Shown piece after piece: positions 1-5,628 of a DNA stretch of 7,394 nucleotides (position 1 is its first letter; every line of letters begins with the position of its first letter). The stretch is from an archaeon (GTDB lineage Archaea > B1Sed10-29 > WALL01): positions 1 to 7,394 of the forward strand of contig JAUVIW010000048.1 of the NCBI GenBank assembly GCA_030592525.1, in the 5' to 3' direction. Under the pieces are notes generated by a model. That model was given only the letters and a program-made list of their open reading frames with translations, ran no database searches and was not told the DNA's origin. Position numbers and translations under genes: made by a program.

Positions 1-353
1 AAGGACAGGGCTCTCTTGAATACTTGCTTATACTCGCTGCGATACTCGCTATCGCCGTGGTCGTCGTGGTAGTTGCGCAGTCAATGCTCAACCCTGCCAC
101 AAAGTCAGCCGAGGTCACCGAGGACAAGTTCAACTGCGCTACCGCAGGAATCGAGCTCCTTGACTACAAGGCATCGTATGATGGCACCGGCACTGTCGAC
201 GCCAAGTACAGCGGCGATAACTATGGCCCCTGCGCTCTTGTTGTTTCCCCCGCAACACCTTTCTCTGACCCTGATGTAACTTGCGACATCGGTGGCGGCG
301 ACTACACCCTCAAGCTTAAGGGAACAAGCACTTGCGAGATAGTCACCGCGTGA
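1..353 (+). CDS. Archaeal type IV pilin-like protein, class III signal peptide, 5' end cut by window edge
   Basis: The reading frame is open from the left edge, and 116 codons are visible before the TGA stop at 351-353. The first visible residues read GQGSLEYLLILAAILA. This is the class III signal peptide core: Gln at +1 after the Gly cleavage site, Ser at +3, Glu at +5, then a Val/Ala/Ile-rich helix of about 20 residues. The TTG at 24 lies after the Glu and cannot be the start; the true start is just upstream of the window. The mature head is about 90 residues, with four cysteines that could form two disulfides and a Gly/Asp/Thr-rich, beta-prone composition. By family knowledge it would be cleaved by the prepilin peptidase encoded downstream and assembled into an extracellular filament. 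Whether it is the major pilin is unknown. The next gene has its own promoter, so this one probably ends a transcription unit. Confidence 0.88.
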   Translation, partial: GQGSLEYLLILAAILAIAVVVVVVAQSMLNPATKSAEVTEDKFNCATAGIELLDYKASYDGTGTVDAKYSGDNYGPCALVVSPATPFSDPDVTCDIGGGDYTLKLKGTSTCEIVTA

Positions 354-360
354 GCACAGC

Positions 361-368
361 AATAAATA
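361..368 (+). promoter_or_regulatory. Archaeal TATA box, leaderless-type promoter for the 391 pilin operon
   Basis: The sequence AATAAATA is centred about 26 nt before the ATG at 391, which is where transcription should start if this is a TATA box. The mRNA would then begin at or next to the ATG, and no Shine-Dalgarno motif is seen before it. A pyrimidine-rich tract (about 369-387, with runs of T) between box and start could also serve as the T-rich terminator of the preceding pilin gene. Confidence 0.6.
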
Positions 369-390
369 CCCCTTTTCCGTTTGCTTTAGC

Positions 391-579
391 ATGGGCCTTG
401 CAGCTGATGACCGAGGGCAAACGAGCCTCGAGTACCTATACCTAACCGCATTCGTCATAGGCCTCGCTGCGGTCACAGCCCTCCTTGTCACTGACGTGCT
501 CCAAGTCCAGGAGCAGGCGCGCGAAAAGCTAATCTATTACCGCGACCGCCTGCTACTAAAGATACTGGACTTGGACTGA
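391..579 (+). CDS. Very short class III signal peptide pilin (62 aa), Flp-like in size
   Basis: The 62-residue product begins MGLAADDRG|QTSLEYLYLTA: a short charged leader, Arg-Gly cleavage site, Gln +1, Ser +3 and Glu +5. A hydrophobic helix runs to about residue 36, followed by a charged amphipathic tail (QAREKLIYYRDRLLLKILDLD) to the stop. There is no globular head and no cysteine, unlike the neighbouring pilins. The predicted mature form of about 53 residues is a single long helix, comparable in size to bacterial Flp/Tad pilins. The ATG at 391 fits the TATA box at 361-368 as a leaderless start. The peptidase gene begins 7 nt after its stop, so the two are very likely co-transcribed. It could be the main filament subunit or an accessory helix; the sequence does not decide. 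Confidence 0.82.
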   Translation: MGLAADDRGQTSLEYLYLTAFVIGLAAVTALLVTDVLQVQEQAREKLIYYRDRLLLKILDLD

Positions 580-586
580 TGCCCCA

Positions 587-1612
587 GTGATCTACGCCCT
601 CATCGCAATCGCCGGCCTGCTCATAGCTACGTACACTGACCTGCGGGACCGCACCATCCCCAACCAGCTCACGTACGCAATGATTTTCATCGGCATCGCC
701 GGGCACTTGCTTGAGGCCATCCTCACCTCGAGCCTCACGCCAATCCTCTTCTCCGTCGGCGGCGCTGCCATCGCGTTCGCTTCTGCTTACATCCTCTGGC
801 GGGCTGGCGCGTGGGCAGGAGGCGATGTCAAGCTCTTCACCGCGCTCGGTGCCCTGGTCCCATTGCCCTACGCCATTGTGCCTAGCTTCTACTCGCAGTT
901 CCCCGTGTTCCCGTTCCTCGTCCTCATGAACTCGGTGCTCATCGCGTTCCCGTTCATCATGCTCTTTGTCTTCGCCAAGACAATCACGGAGAAGCGCCTG
1001 CACAAGCACGCGAAGCAAATGCTTTTCAGCATCTCCGAGCGCACGAGTGCGCTGGCCCTGTGGCTCTACGGCTGCTATGCTTTGCTGCCAATCCTGGGCC
1101 TGCCCTCCTGGCTGTCAATTATCCTGGTGGCGCCACTGCCCTTCATTCCCTACAGGCATTTGGCCGCGCTCGCGCTCGCCGCCATCGGGGCCGCCTTGAC
1201 GCAGGACCTCTCGGCCATTGTGCCGCTGGCATTTATCTCCCTGGCATTCATATCATTCTTTGAGGCCGCGAGCTATGGCACGAAGCATGTGCTCAGGAAG
1301 CGCGTGCCACTCAGCAAGGCAGAGGGCGAGATAAGCGCTGAGACGCTTTACGTGAAAAAAGGCAAGGTAACTGCTTTCACTCCGTCCATGCTCTCCATGC
1401 TTTTCTCCGGCTTCAAGACACCCAAGCACACCCTTGTCTCTGAGTACAATGCCGCGGGCATCGAGCCCGACGAGATTGCCGCGCTAAAGAAAAAGGGCAT
1501 CAAGGCTGTGCTGGTGAAGCAAAGCATACCACTGGTTCCAATACTCTTATTAGGGCTGGCGGTTTCTGTGTTTGTAGGTGATTTAGTTTGGATCGTGGTC
1601 AAGTCACTATAG
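587..1612 (+). CDS. Archaeal prepilin/preflagellin peptidase (A24 family, FlaK/EppA type) with C-terminal extension
   Basis: This membrane aspartyl protease would cleave class III signal peptides after the Gly, on the cytoplasmic side of the membrane. Both catalytic motifs are present: D18 in TDLRDRTIPNQL and D80 in AGGDVKLF (the GxGD-type motif). Their spacing is nearly that of methanococcal FlaK (D18 and D79). At 341 residues it is longer than plain FlaK (around 230). Hydrophobic segments fill residues 1-235, about eight in all. A polar stretch (about 240-315) with a final membrane helix (about 316-338) resembles the archaeal A24 C-terminal domain (Arc_PepC/type II), including the 'K-QSIPLVPILLLG' ending. 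The GTG at 587 is the only start that keeps the first helix and D18 at the usual distance. It overlaps the following pilin gene by 25 nt. Its substrates are presumably the neighbouring pilins. Whether it belongs to the FlaK or the EppA subgroup cannot be told from this. Confidence 0.93.
   Translation: MIYALIAIAGLLIATYTDLRDRTIPNQLTYAMIFIGIAGHLLEAILTSSLTPILFSVGGAAIAFASAYILWRAGAWAGGDVKLFTALGALVPLPYAIVPSFYSQFPVFPFLVLMNSVLIAFPFIMLFVFAKTITEKRLHKHAKQMLFSISERTSALALWLYGCYALLPILGLPSWLSIILVAPLPFIPYRHLAALALAAIGAALTQDLSAIVPLAFISLAFISFFEAASYGTKHVLRKRVPLSKAEGEISAETLYVKKGKVTAFTPSMLSMLFSGFKTPKHTLVSEYNAAGIEPDEIAALKKKGIKAVLVKQSIPLVPILLLGLAVSVFVGDLVWIVVKSL
1576..1581 (+). promoter_or_regulatory. Shine-Dalgarno AGGTGA deciding the TTG start at 1588
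   Basis: AGGTGA lies 6 nt before TTG 1588, inside the end of the peptidase gene. It supports TTG as the start of the overlapping pilin gene. That start also places the Arg-Gly-Gln cleavage site right after the initiator, as in related pilins. Confidence 0.6.
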
Positions 1613-2073
1613 AGTTTGTGCTGATACTTGTCATCATGCTTACAGTGCTAGCCACGCTTTCGATTCCGCTGGCAAAGGACGTGGCTGAGCAGACAATCGA
1701 CACAGGCATTGCGGTCACTCTCGCGTCGTCGGCGCAGCGCGTTGCGCAGGCCGCCGAAGAAGTGTCGTATTCTGGCTGCGGCTCGTTCAAGAACGTCACA
1801 GTCTACTTGGACCCGGACCCGTTCGCGGCCACCACACTGTACGTCAACAAGACGGGTGTGTGGGGTGAGTACTTCGACCTCGTTAATGACAAACAAAAAA
1901 CAAAGCTGATTCCTTACGCCAAGTACATCAAGATGACCGCCTACTGCGGCGACTACGGCAACACATTTGTGGTTAAGGTCGAGAAGGACTGTTCAACGGA
2001 CAGAATAGACCCCTTGCAGGATGAGGGTGTAGCTGACAACGGCAAGGCACATATCGGGGATGCGTGCTTATAA
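1588..2073 (+). CDS. Type IV pilin-like protein with class III signal peptide
   Basis: The 161-residue product starts MDRG|QVTIEFVLILVIMLTVL: a minimal leader, Gly cleavage site, Gln +1, Thr +3, Glu +5, and a hydrophobic helix to about residue 28. The predicted extracellular part (about 30-161) has four cysteines (CGSF, CGDY, CSTD and a C-terminal CL) that could form two disulfides, and two N-glycosylation sequons (NVT, NKT). The TTG start overlaps the peptidase gene by 25 nt and is backed by an AGGTGA motif 6 nt upstream. Its TAA stop shares one base with the ATG of the next pilin gene, so peptidase and both pilins look translationally coupled. The head domain is not one I recognise. The role could be major or minor pilin. 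Confidence 0.87.
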   Translation: MDRGQVTIEFVLILVIMLTVLATLSIPLAKDVAEQTIDTGIAVTLASSAQRVAQAAEEVSYSGCGSFKNVTVYLDPDPFAATTLYVNKTGVWGEYFDLVNDKQKTKLIPYAKYIKMTAYCGDYGNTFVVKVEKDCSTDRIDPLQDEGVADNGKAHIGDACL

Positions 2074-2465
2074 TGCACGGGCAAACCTCCCTTGAAATAG
2101 CGCTCGTTGCTGTAATCGTCATCTCAGCAGGCCTTGTCAGCTACACAATCTATTCTGAGGAGACGTTCCATACTGCTGCCGAGGCAACCATCCGCTCCCA
2201 GGCAGACCTCGCTCTCGCCAAAGGCAAGCTTGTGCACCCCGAGTGCGCAAGCGTGCAGCTTGCGCCCATTTCTCTTTCCGTCGTGGACAAGGCGCGCACC
2301 TACAAATTGAGCGTCGAGGGCCCGACCACAGCCGGAACCACGATATGCACAAAGCGGATTTTCGATTCGGGCACCGTGGCGCACATCAACAGCATGGTTA
2401 ACATAGCGCTTAACTGCCAGCAAAGCGGGTGCCGGGGCTACAAATATATAGTCACGGCTTCTTAG
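2073..2465 (+). CDS. Type IV pilin-like protein with class III signal peptide
   Basis: From ATG 2073 the product is 130 residues: MHG|QTSLEIALVAVIVISAGL, with Gln +1, Ser +3, Glu +5 and a single hydrophobic helix. A GTG at 2064 would add three residues, but the ATG sits in the stop/start overlap TAATG with the previous gene and gives the compact leader seen in the other pilins. The soluble part has four cysteines, two of them close together near the C-terminus (NCQQSGCRG). Mid-protein strands (VQLAPISLSVV, TYKLSVEG) suggest a small beta-rich head. It closes the pilin/peptidase block. Its last codons contain an AT-rich TATA-like stretch that may drive the next block. Confidence 0.86.
   Translation: MHGQTSLEIALVAVIVISAGLVSYTIYSEETFHTAAEATIRSQADLALAKGKLVHPECASVQLAPISLSVVDKARTYKLSVEGPTTAGTTICTKRIFDSGTVAHINSMVNIALNCQQSGCRGYKYIVTAS
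2442..2450 (+). promoter_or_regulatory. Possible TATA box inside the pilin 3' end, driving the 2468-4792 block
   Basis: AAATATATA falls in the last codons of the preceding pilin gene. Its centre is about 28 nt before ATG 2474 and 22 nt before ATG 2468. The first distance matches the other promoters in this window. It is AT-rich in an otherwise GC-rich stretch, but it also encodes Tyr-Lys-Tyr-Ile, so chance is possible. Confidence 0.35.
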
Positions 2466-2467
2466 TG

Positions 2468-3016
2468 ATGCCCATGAAGTTCCTGTCCAAGTACGTCAAG
2501 CAAACAGGCGGCGGCAAGCATGAGATACGAATCTGGCGCTCCCAGATTGGCGTATTGCTGCTCTATGTTTCCGCGCTAAGCATTGCGTTCTTCAAGCAGG
2601 AGCTGATGTTTGCCGCGGTCGCGCTTTTCGCATTAATTTCCGTGCTCGGCTTCGACAAATACAACAACTCCGAGAAATACTTTTTCGGGGGCCTCGCCAT
2701 CCTCGGCGTCCTCCTGTCCGCAACATCATTCTTCTTTTCGCAGTTCAATTTCCTTTTGTTGGTTGCCTACACCATTGTGTTCGCCGCGTTCTTCGTGGGG
2801 TTCTACATCTTTTTCAGGCGTGACTGGGTTGAGGGAACTGTCGAAGCATACTCAGGCAAGTGGGCTGTTGTTCACGTGCCATACGATATCCAGTCCGGCG
2901 TGCGCCAGGGCTGGTACGCCGTGCGCACGAAGCGCAAGCTGCGCAGCGGCCAGAAAGTGAAGGCCAGGGTCAAGGGCATCTTGGGGGAAAGGGTTCCGTG
3001 GGAGATAACCAGCTAG
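2468..3016 (+). CDS. Four-helix membrane protein with C-terminal beta domain (DUF2101-like)
   Basis: The 182-residue product has an N-terminal cytosolic stretch rich in Lys and Arg (about 1-26). Four hydrophobic segments follow (about 27-42, 46-61, 72-91, 94-119). The soluble C-terminal domain (about 120-182) reads like a small beta barrel: VEGTVEAYSGKWAVVHVPYD, then GWYAVRTKRKLRSGQKVKAR. This layout resembles the archaeal DUF2101 membrane proteins and the NfeD-type pairing of helices with an OB-like domain; the call is from memory of the family. Starts at GTG 2465, ATG 2468 and ATG 2474 are all possible. ATG 2474 (MKFLSKYV) would suit the TATA box at 2442. A further upstream GTG at 2429 lies inside the pilin gene and is unlikely. 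It overlaps the next gene by 19 nt. Function is unknown. Confidence 0.8.
   Translation: MPMKFLSKYVKQTGGGKHEIRIWRSQIGVLLLYVSALSIAFFKQELMFAAVALFALISVLGFDKYNNSEKYFFGGLAILGVLLSATSFFFSQFNFLLLVAYTIVFAAFFVGFYIFFRRDWVEGTVEAYSGKWAVVHVPYDIQSGVRQGWYAVRTKRKLRSGQKVKARVKGILGERVPWEITS
2983..2993 (+). promoter_or_regulatory. Purine-rich ribosome binding site for GTG 2998
   Basis: GGGGGAAAGGG lies 4 nt before GTG 2998, inside the end of the preceding gene. It supports GTG 2998 over more upstream in-frame starts, which would add an Arg/Gly-rich stretch that is only the other frame of the preceding gene. Confidence 0.45.
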
Positions 3017-3330
3017 TAGCTGTAGCCTGCATCATCCTAAGCCTCCTTGGAATCGCCCTCCTCCACTTTTCCGCTAACATCCCGTTAGTGCACTCGCTTG
3101 ACAGCGTGCCCATCGACTCCAGAATCATCCTTCAGGGCATTGTTCACGAGAAGCGAATCCACACCACCAACATCTTCCTCACTGTCAACAACGACAGCGT
3201 TGTTTTCTTCTCCCCCAAGAGCATTGCGCCTTACGCAGTGCTCGAAAACCAGCGCGTGTGCGTCACAGGAACTGTGAAGCCGTACCGCGGCGCGCTGGAG
3301 CTCGTGGGGGAGGAGCTCGAGTCATGCTAA
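2998..3330 (+). CDS. Small membrane-anchored OB-fold-like protein
   Basis: From GTG 2998 the product is 110 residues. One hydrophobic helix (about 5-22, LVAVACIILSLLGIALLHF) is followed by a domain of about 75 residues with an OB-fold-like strand pattern: SRIILQGIVHEKRI, NIFLTVNNDSVVFF, NQRVCVTGTVKPYRG and ALELVGEELE. The 'GxV...V.G.V..Y.G.LEL' rhythm matches nucleic-acid-binding tRNA_anti-type OB folds, though this could equally be a protein-binding variant. If the single helix is a membrane anchor, the domain lies just off the membrane; topology is uncertain. The purine-rich motif before GTG 2998 decides the start. Its TAA overlaps the next gene's ATG by 7 nt, so it is coupled to the TctA-like gene. 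I do not recognise a named family. Confidence 0.75.
   Translation: MGDNQLVAVACIILSLLGIALLHFSANIPLVHSLDSVPIDSRIILQGIVHEKRIHTTNIFLTVNNDSVVFFSPKSIAPYAVLENQRVCVTGTVKPYRGALELVGEELESC
3309..3313 (+). promoter_or_regulatory. Shine-Dalgarno GGAGG for ATG 3324
   Basis: GGAGG within a longer purine run (3306-3315) sits 10 nt before ATG 3324. It favours that ATG over the in-frame extension from 3258, whose extra Arg-rich residues overlap the OB-fold gene. Confidence 0.5.
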
Positions 3331-4433
3331 GCGTGCTTGTGGGCGTCGCTGTCGGCATGGCCACAGGCCTTGTGCCCGGCCTGCACCTGAATTCCTTTCT
3401 CCCTGTATTGTTTTTCATGCCCGAGGGCGTCGGCTTCGCCATCGGCGTGGCCATATCCCACTCGTTCTTTGACTTCATCCCCAGCGTGTTCCTCGGTGTC
3501 CCCGACGAGGCCTCCGCGCTCAGCGTCCTTCCCGCCCACCGCCTCGTGCTCCAGGGCAACGGCATCAAGGCCTTTCGCCTGACGGTTATCGGCGGCCTCA
3601 CAGCCGCACTCGCAGCTATCATTGCGCTGCCACTCCTGTTCATCGCTGCGCCGCTCGCGCCACTGCTGCGCGAGATAACCCCCCTGCTTCTCGCAGCCGC
3701 ATTGGCGTTCCTTTTGCTTGACTCCCGCCGCCGCCTGCTCACCCTTGTGGCAATGGTGCTGTCCACACTTGCCGGCCTCACTGCCGACACCATGCTCATC
3801 ATGCCGCTGCTCGCAGGCTTCTTCGGCGTTAGCACCATCGTGCACTCGCTCCGTTCGCGCGACAGGCTGCCACCACAGCGCGACTCGGAATCAATAGCAC
3901 TGCGCCCGCGCGCCGCCGTGCTCGCGGCAGCGTTCGCACTCCCTACATCCCTTCTTCCAGGGGTGTCCGTGAGCATCTCTGGCGCAATGGCCAAGGCGTT
4001 TGGCCGGATGGATACCGAGGAGTTCCTCGCCGCGCTCGGAGGCATCAACACTGTTTACGCATTCATGGCCGTGCTCGCAATCTTTGTCGTCGGCCGCCCG
4101 CGCTCCGGCGCCGGCATGGTTGTTGATGCCGTTGGCGCATCACTTCCAGAGGCATTGGGTGCCATCCTGCTCGCGCTCGGCGTGTCGGCTTTTCTCGCGT
4201 GGCACGGGGGCACCGTGGTCGCGCGCTTTGTCTCACGGGCCGACTCGCGCCTGCTGAACATCATCGCGTTGTGCGTCACCATCACCTTGGTCATAGTGTT
4301 CACCGGGCCGCGCGGCATTATTGCCCTCGCAACATCATCACTCATCGGCTACTACTGCCTCGCGACCGGAGTGCGCCGCATGGCGTGCATGGCAAGCCTT
4401 ATATTTCCGACAATTCTCTACTACGTGCTATGA
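3324..4433 (+). CDS. Archaeal TctA-family membrane protein (COG1784-like)
   Basis: This 369-residue protein is mostly hydrophobic, with about ten membrane segments. The first half opens with GMATGLVPGLHLNSFLPV (about 11-28) and continues with SHSFFDFIPSVFLGVPDEAS and SVLPAHRLVLQGNG. These are the hallmark motifs of the archaeal branch of the TctA family (bacterial TctA is the large permease subunit of tripartite tricarboxylate transporters). A second PGxS motif in the back half (LLPGVSVSISGAMAKAFG, about 210-227) suits the inverted duplication known for TctA. It is shorter than bacterial TctA (about 500 residues). No TctB or binding-protein gene is adjacent, so a tricarboxylate substrate should not be assumed. 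It starts within the end of the OB-fold gene (ATGCTAA overlap) and ends in an ATGA overlap with the JAMM gene. Confidence 0.88.
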   Translation: MLSVLVGVAVGMATGLVPGLHLNSFLPVLFFMPEGVGFAIGVAISHSFFDFIPSVFLGVPDEASALSVLPAHRLVLQGNGIKAFRLTVIGGLTAALAAIIALPLLFIAAPLAPLLREITPLLLAAALAFLLLDSRRRLLTLVAMVLSTLAGLTADTMLIMPLLAGFFGVSTIVHSLRSRDRLPPQRDSESIALRPRAAVLAAAFALPTSLLPGVSVSISGAMAKAFGRMDTEEFLAALGGINTVYAFMAVLAIFVVGRPRSGAGMVVDAVGASLPEALGAILLALGVSAFLAWHGGTVVARFVSRADSRLLNIIALCVTITLVIVFTGPRGIIALATSSLIGYYCLATGVRRMACMASLIFPTILYYVL

Positions 4434-4792
4434 AGATAACGCGCGTTGCACTGGAGTTCATTCTCGAGGCATCGAAGGGCGCACATCCCCGCGAGTTCAT
4501 CGGCATGCTCCGCGCCGAGGACGGCACAATAACAGAGACGCTCATAATCCCGGGAAGCACTTTTGAGGAGTGCCGCTCCTCAATCCTTACGTACATGGTG
4601 CCAATCGACCTGTCCTTGGTCGGTTCCGTCCACTCCCACCCCGGTCCCCCGAGGCCCTCAAGAGCGGACCTCGAGTTCTTCCGCAGGATGGGCAAGTTCC
4701 ACATAATTGTCGGCTACCCCTACACCCCTCAGTCAGTAGCGGCATTCAACTCCGACGGCTCCCCCGCGGCCCTGGAGCTTAGTAACGATTAA
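4430..4792 (+). CDS. Archaeal JAMM/MPN domain metalloprotease (Mov34/MPN/PAD-1 family)
   Basis: The 120-residue product is a single MPN domain. It shows the zinc and catalytic residues of a JAMM isopeptidase: E22 (in PREFIGML), H68 and H70 (VGSVHSHPGP), S77 and D80 (RPSRADLEFF). Downstream FHIIVGYPYTPQSVAAFNSDG matches archaeal relatives such as PfJAMM1. Characterised archaeal members remove ubiquitin-like SAMP proteins from lysines. Here the gap between H70 and S77 is six residues rather than the usual seven, so the loop is one residue shorter. The ATG overlaps the TctA-like stop (ATGA), and there is no clear Shine-Dalgarno, which suggests translational coupling. Activity seems likely since all metal ligands are present, but the substrate is unknown. 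Confidence 0.9.
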   Translation: MKITRVALEFILEASKGAHPREFIGMLRAEDGTITETLIIPGSTFEECRSSILTYMVPIDLSLVGSVHSHPGPPRPSRADLEFFRRMGKFHIIVGYPYTPQSVAAFNSDGSPAALELSND

Positions 4793-4796
4793 ATAG
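4787..4796 (+). promoter_or_regulatory. Archaeal TATA box, leaderless-type promoter for the 4818 pilin-like operon
   Basis: GATTAAATAG overlaps the JAMM stop codon. The core TTAAATA is centred at 4792, 26 nt before ATG 4818. Transcription would start at or within a few nt of the ATG, giving a leaderless mRNA; no Shine-Dalgarno motif precedes it. Confidence 0.65.
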
Positions 4797-4817
4797 CCCA
4801 CGCTCATTGATGTAGTG

Positions 4818-5297
4818 ATGCGGGGCACGATATCGCTGGACATTTTGCTGTCGTTCATTGTAATGCTCATAGTGTCATCTGTAATCATCGGCACGGCCTT
4901 TGTGCAATTGGAGAACGCGGCCATCGCCAGTGCCCAGTACAAGGCCGAGTCCGCTGCCATGGGTGTGGGCTCTGCGATAAACCACTTCTATGCCATAAGG
5001 CCTTCGGAGGGCGAGCTTCGCGTGTCCCCCGGCCAGATTGGCACCCGCTCAATGAGCATTGGCATGTCGGGGTGGCCGGATGTGTACTCTGTCTCCCTCA
5101 GCAATTGCACCATTGAGTTCGCCGGCGACATCCTCTGGATGAACTTCACTTTGTACCGCGCCGAGAACAACCTCTATGAGTACGTGAACGCATCGTACCC
5201 GCTGGTCGACGTGGAGCTCGCCTCTGGCGAGCCAGCTGTTAACACCTGCGACCAAACAATCATAGTGTCATCGGACATGGAGGTGTCGTATGCGTAA
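4818..5297 (+). CDS. Divergent class III pilin-like protein, first gene of the four-gene operon
   Basis: From ATG 4818 the product is 159 residues: MRG|TISLDILLSFIVMLIV. The usual Gln +1 is Thr, and the usual Glu +5 is Asp. Ser +3 and the hydrophobic helix (about 8-28) are kept. The soluble part (about 30-159) is beta-prone, with two cysteines (NCT, TCD) and three sequons (NCT, NFT, NAS). An in-frame GTG at 4815 adds one Met-equivalent residue, but ATG 4818 matches the TATA box at 4787-4796 as a leaderless start. Its stop overlaps the next gene by 8 nt. By analogy with bacterial systems it may be a minor pilin rather than the main subunit. Processing by the peptidase upstream is likely but unproven, given the altered +1 residue. 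Confidence 0.78.
   Translation: MRGTISLDILLSFIVMLIVSSVIIGTAFVQLENAAIASAQYKAESAAMGVGSAINHFYAIRPSEGELRVSPGQIGTRSMSIGMSGWPDVYSVSLSNCTIEFAGDILWMNFTLYRAENNLYEYVNASYPLVDVELASGEPAVNTCDQTIIVSSDMEVSYA
5279..5285 (+). promoter_or_regulatory. Shine-Dalgarno GGAGGTG for ATG 5290
   Basis: A near-perfect archaeal Shine-Dalgarno motif lies 4 nt before ATG 5290, inside the end of the preceding gene. It shows that this operon's internal genes are initiated by Shine-Dalgarno pairing, unlike the leaderless first gene. Confidence 0.75.
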
Positions 5298-5628
5298 GGG
5301 GCAGATATTTTCCACTGACCTCGTTGTCTCCCTCATCGCGGTTGTCGCGATGCTCGGCTTGCTGGCAATAGGCTTTGACGTGTTCCTCCAGGACTCCACC
5401 AGCACAGTGGAATCCGTGAAGATGCACCAGATTGCCGCGGATACCGCGGCCATAACGCACTACTACAAGCATGACACCGGCGCGACCGGAAACGACTACG
5501 GCAAATTGAATGTGTCAGCCGCAAGCCTTGGGTTCATAATGGATGTTGACGGCAGCGCGTACCAGGCGTGCATGGCTGTGTCGCGCGGCTCGAAGGGCAA
5601 TGAGACGGGGGTGATGGTGTGCAGGTAA
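5290..5628 (+). CDS. Divergent pilin-like protein with shifted acidic residue
   Basis: The 112-residue product starts MRKG|QIFSTDLVVSLIAVVAML. The Lys-Gly cleavage site and Gln +1 are present, but the acidic residue is Asp at +6 rather than Glu at +5. N-termini of this 'KGQ.FS.D' type recur in archaeal secreted pilin-like families. The hydrophobic helix runs to about residue 30. The small soluble part (about 32-112) holds two cysteines near the C-terminus (ACMAV and VCR) that could pair, and sequons NVS and NET. It is preceded by GGAGGTG at 4 nt and overlaps the previous gene by 8 nt and the next by 10 nt. It is probably a minor pilin; no head-domain family is recognised. Confidence 0.8.
   Translation: MRKGQIFSTDLVVSLIAVVAMLGLLAIGFDVFLQDSTSTVESVKMHQIAADTAAITHYYKHDTGATGNDYGKLNVSAASLGFIMDVDGSAYQACMAVSRGSKGNETGVMVCR
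5607..5614 (+). promoter_or_regulatory. Shine-Dalgarno GGGGGTGA deciding the GTG start at 5619
   Basis: GGGGGTGA lies 4 nt before GTG 5619. This supports GTG as the start of the third gene and places its Arg-Gly site five residues from the N-terminus. Confidence 0.6.

Noticed and set aside
24..353. TTG 24 as the start of the first pilin
   Set aside because: The in-frame residues before it encode GQGSLEY, the conserved signal peptide core, so the gene begins before the window.
488..1018. A 176-codon open minus-strand frame opposite the peptidase gene
   Set aside because: Composition is dominated by charged residues, as expected for the complement of a hydrophobic membrane protein. The peptidase frame carries both catalytic aspartates.
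2860..2997. An N-terminal extension of the OB-fold-like protein from 2860
   Set aside because: The extra residues are Arg/Gly-rich, show no domain, and are the shifted frame of the preceding gene. GTG 2998 has a purine-rich ribosome site and directly precedes the membrane helix.
3263..4051. A long open minus-strand frame (262 codons) opposite the TctA-like gene
   Set aside because: It mirrors the high-GC codons of the TctA-like gene and has low-complexity Ser/Arg/Ala-rich content with no recognisable domain. The plus-strand gene is well supported by family motifs.
4199..4429. An N-terminal extension of the JAMM protein from 4199
   Set aside because: It overlaps well-supported TctA-like coding sequence and encodes a His/Arg-rich shadow. 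The ATG at 4430 starts right at the first strand of the MPN domain.
3324..4433. A tricarboxylate transport operon
   Set aside because: Only the TctA-like protein is present. No TctB or periplasmic binding protein is next to it, and archaeal members of this branch occur without them.
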